From Akkermansia sp. (GTDB lineage Bacteria; Verrucomicrobiota; Verrucomicrobiia; Verrucomicrobiales; Akkermansiaceae), in the NCBI GenBank assembly GCA_017555465.1, contig JAFZGH010000108.1, positions 1 through 9,302 on the forward strand: a DNA stretch of 9,302 nucleotides. Reading direction: 5' to 3'. Numbering within the stretch: the stretch's first letter is position 1; every line of letters starts with the position of its first letter. Of this stretch, positions 8,015 through 9,302 are shown piece by piece. A model generated the notes under the pieces. The model was given only the letters and a program-made list of their open reading frames with translations. It searched no databases and was not told the DNA's origin. The position numbers were made by a program, and so were the translations under genes.

Positions 8015-8055
8015 TTTCCTGAAAATCGGGAATTGTATTTCCGATTTTCAGGAAA
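8015..8055. repeat. 41-bp palindrome, copy at the ATPase 5' end
   Basis: Same palindrome as 6694-6734 with one central base changed. It lies 42 bases upstream of the ATPase start, next to the likely -35 box. Because each copy is itself a palindrome, the two copies are direct and inverted repeats of each other. They bound 1,280 bp that contain only the ATPase gene and its promoter. Confidence 0.95.
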
Positions 8056-8140
8056 TTAAGCATGAAAAAGAGCGGAAGAAAAGAGAGGAGGAGAAGCGCA
8101 AGAGCCCCGCAGCGGGCGCAGCCCCCGGCTATTGCTCTGT

Positions 8141-8247
8141 CGCCCACTATCGTGGGCTATGAATCCCGCTTGCTTCCGTCTTTGCTAAAGCTTCGCCGAG
8201 ACAGGCCGCTCGCCAATAGATTACAACATAGCGAAACTTTGGGACAC
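8141..8247. repeat. Dispersed hairpin repeat, copy 2
   Basis: This is the second copy of the repeat seen at 32-156, in the same orientation. The stem GCCCAC (8142-8147) and GTGGGC (8152-8157) encloses the loop TATC, where copy 1 has TACC. TTACAA follows at 8221-8226 and GAAACTTTGGGACAC at 8233-8247. This copy has about 30 extra bases after the hairpin and lacks about 50 bases between the last two blocks. It fills most of the gap between the ATPase cassette and the small membrane protein gene. The sequence just before it (8062-8106) is almost all purine on the plus strand. Confidence 0.7.
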
Positions 8248-8266
8248 CTGTGCAGGGATTCCAGTT

Positions 8267-8530
8267 TTATCTGAATCGCTTGATGATGTATTTCCCGAGA
8301 GCGACCACGAGGACGGGGAGAGAAAAATAATCGAGGAGGAAGGGCAGGAGTGCCAGATAGCCCAAATCGATAAGAGGATTGAGGTAGAGCCCCAGCGCGC
8401 CCAGGGTGCCACCCAGAAAGCGGATAGAGGTGAATGCCTGCTTGTTGTACATGCCTCGGTACCAGGCAATAATAACGCCACTGGCAATATAGAGCAGAAT
8501 GCCCGAAGTTATCAGCTGGAGGTAGTACAT
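8267..8530 (-). CDS. Small hydrophobic membrane protein, unknown function
   Basis: The 87-residue product begins MYYLQLITSG and ends with the basic tail KYIIKRFR. Residues about 4-24 form one membrane helix, and 38-66 form a second long hydrophobic stretch rich in Gly and Leu with NPLIDLGY in the middle. Residues 67-84 could be a third helix. It is probably an inner-membrane protein, with positive charge in the loop YRGMYNK and at the C-terminus. I recognise no family. The ATG at 8530 is the only start that does not run back into the mutase gene. It lies ten bases after the mutase terminator, with no clear ribosome site, so expression may depend on read-through. Coding is supported by its coherent membrane pattern and by its fit between the mutase and the repeat. 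Confidence 0.68.
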   Translation of the reverse strand: MYYLQLITSGILLYIASGVIIAWYRGMYNKQAFTSIRFLGGTLGALGLYLNPLIDLGYLALLPFLLDYFSLPVLVVALGKYIIKRFR

Positions 8531-8540
8531 AGGGCACAGA

Positions 8541-8571
8541 AAAGCCCCCGCAGGCTGGCTGCGGGGGCTTT
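8541..8571 (-). terminator. Intrinsic terminator of the phospho-sugar mutase gene
   Basis: A perfect 13-bp GC-rich stem (8541-8553 with 8559-8571) encloses the loop GCTGG. Read on the minus strand, the stem ends in a short T-run of four. It starts 11 bases past the mutase stop codon. The short T-run leaves room for read-through into the small membrane protein gene. Confidence 0.88.
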
Positions 8572-8582
8572 GAAATGGGTTC

Positions 8583-9302
8583 TTATGCCATGCGGGCGTA
8601 GGCATCAGCCTCGACGGCGGCCCAGAGGGAATTGATGCTGCACTCCACTCCGGCCTTGGCGGCCACCAGGTCGCTACCGGGGGCGCTGTGGGCAAAGAGG
8701 TAGTACTTGATCTTGGGCTCGGTGCCGCTGGGGCGCACGGCGAAGCTGCGGCCATCCACCAGGTCGATGAAGAGCATCTTTTCGGCGGGGATGGGGTCGC
8801 CCTCGGCATCCACCATGGTGCCGGCGGAGAAATCGCGCAGGCCGGCCACGGCGGTGCCGTCCATTTCGGTGGGCGGGTTTTCGATGTAGCTCTTGGTGAG
8901 GGCGGCAATCTTGGCGGCACCGTCTGCACCTTCCATCACAATGCTCTTGCCGAGTTCCTTGTAGAAGCCAAGCTGGGTGTAGATGTTGTTGAGGCATTCC
9001 AGCAGGCCGATGCCCTTGGAAGCGAGGTAGGCGTTCATTTCAGCCAGGCAGAGGGCGGCGGCGTTGGCATCCTTGTCGCGCACGAAGTCCTGGGCCAGGT
9101 AGCCGTAACTTTCCTCGCCGCCGAAGATGAAGTATTTGCTGTATTCCAGACGCAGGGCGCGGGTCTCGGCCTCGGTCATGCTGCGGTAGTTCTGGCGCAG
9201 TCCGGCGGGGATGGCCTGCTCGTACTTGCCGAGCTTGGCGGCAATGTACTTGAAGCCGGTGAGTACGTTCACGGTCCCGATGCCGAAGGAGGCTGCGATG
9301 GC
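8583..9302 (-). CDS. Phosphoglucomutase/phosphomannomutase family protein, C-terminal part (start beyond window)
   Basis: The last 239 residues of an alpha-D-phosphohexomutase, an enzyme that moves phosphate between C1 and C6 of a hexose phosphate in the cytoplasm. The frame is open to the window edge and reads AIAASFGIGTVNVLTGFKYI, so the GTG at 9272 is internal. Residues 61-68 of the fragment, GGEESYGY, are the sugar-binding loop of domain 3. RPSGTEPK at 190-197 is the phosphate-binding loop of domain 4. The catalytic Ser and the metal-binding Asp loop would lie in the missing N-terminal part. The spacing between the two loops and the sequence resemble the large PgcA/PGM2-like mutases of roughly 570-610 residues. 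The substrate, glucose or mannose phosphate, cannot be decided here. A decayed copy of residues about 149-173 occurs at 6591-6663. Confidence 0.93.
   Translation of the reverse strand, partial: AIAASFGIGTVNVLTGFKYIAAKLGKYEQAIPAGLRQNYRSMTEAETRALRLEYSKYFIFGGEESYGYLAQDFVRDKDANAAALCLAEMNAYLASKGIGLLECLNNIYTQLGFYKELGKSIVMEGADGAAKIAALTKSYIENPPTEMDGTAVAGLRDFSAGTMVDAEGDPIPAEKMLFIDLVDGRSFAVRPSGTEPKIKYYLFAHSAPGSDLVAAKAGVECSINSLWAAVEADAYARMA

Noticed and set aside
6694..8055. Classical insertion sequence.
   Set aside because: No transposase is encoded, the outer flanks show no target-site duplication, and the ends are full palindromes instead of one inverted repeat pair. A conventional IS label is not supported.
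8062..8274. 70-codon plus-strand frame starting MKKSGRKE after the palindrome.
   Set aside because: After the first dozen basic residues it reads through the dispersed repeat and overlaps the end of the membrane protein gene, with no recognisable domain. Its start is kept only as a possible remnant in the findings.
1..9302. CRISPR array, tRNA or rRNA genes.
   Set aside because: No regularly spaced short repeats with unique spacers, and no cloverleaf or ribosomal RNA sequence, were found on reading the window.

Overview
The window reads as a chromosomal stretch from a member of the Verrucomicrobiota, most likely Akkermansia or a close relative. That assignment is an inference. It rests on a very large classical autotransporter with a long Ala-rich signal peptide and a helical segment before the barrel, a DUF4143-type ATPase, moderately high GC with GC-rich third codon positions, and weak Shine-Dalgarno signals. 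No 16S gene or other phylogenetic marker is present.

All four recognisable genes lie on the minus strand, so transcription runs from right to left. First comes the 3' part of a phospho-sugar mutase gene (phosphoglucomutase/phosphomannomutase family), which enters from beyond the right edge and ends at 8583 with a strong hairpin terminator at 8541-8571. Ten bases past that hairpin starts an 87-residue membrane protein of unknown function (8267-8530). Next is an AAA_14/DUF4143 ATPase (6737-7972), bracketed by two nearly identical 41-bp palindromes at 6694-6734 and 8015-8055. Last is a 2061-residue autotransporter (269-6454), closed by a hairpin terminator at 208-242.

The three intergenic stretches are each just under 300 bp and are not empty. 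Positions 1-206 and 8139-8250 carry two copies of a dispersed hairpin repeat, sharing a GCCCAC/GTGGGC stem-loop and the block GAAACTTTGGGACAC. Positions 6455-6736 hold the likely autotransporter promoter region with a run of seven C (minus strand), a 73-bp degraded copy of part of the phospho-sugar mutase gene, and one of the two palindromes.

The genes do not form an obvious pathway. The mutase is housekeeping sugar-phosphate metabolism, the autotransporter is a cell-surface protein, and the ATPase looks like a separate cassette placed between them. The most unusual features are the palindrome-bounded ATPase cassette, the mutase gene fragment next to it, and the mosaic internal duplication of the autotransporter passenger.
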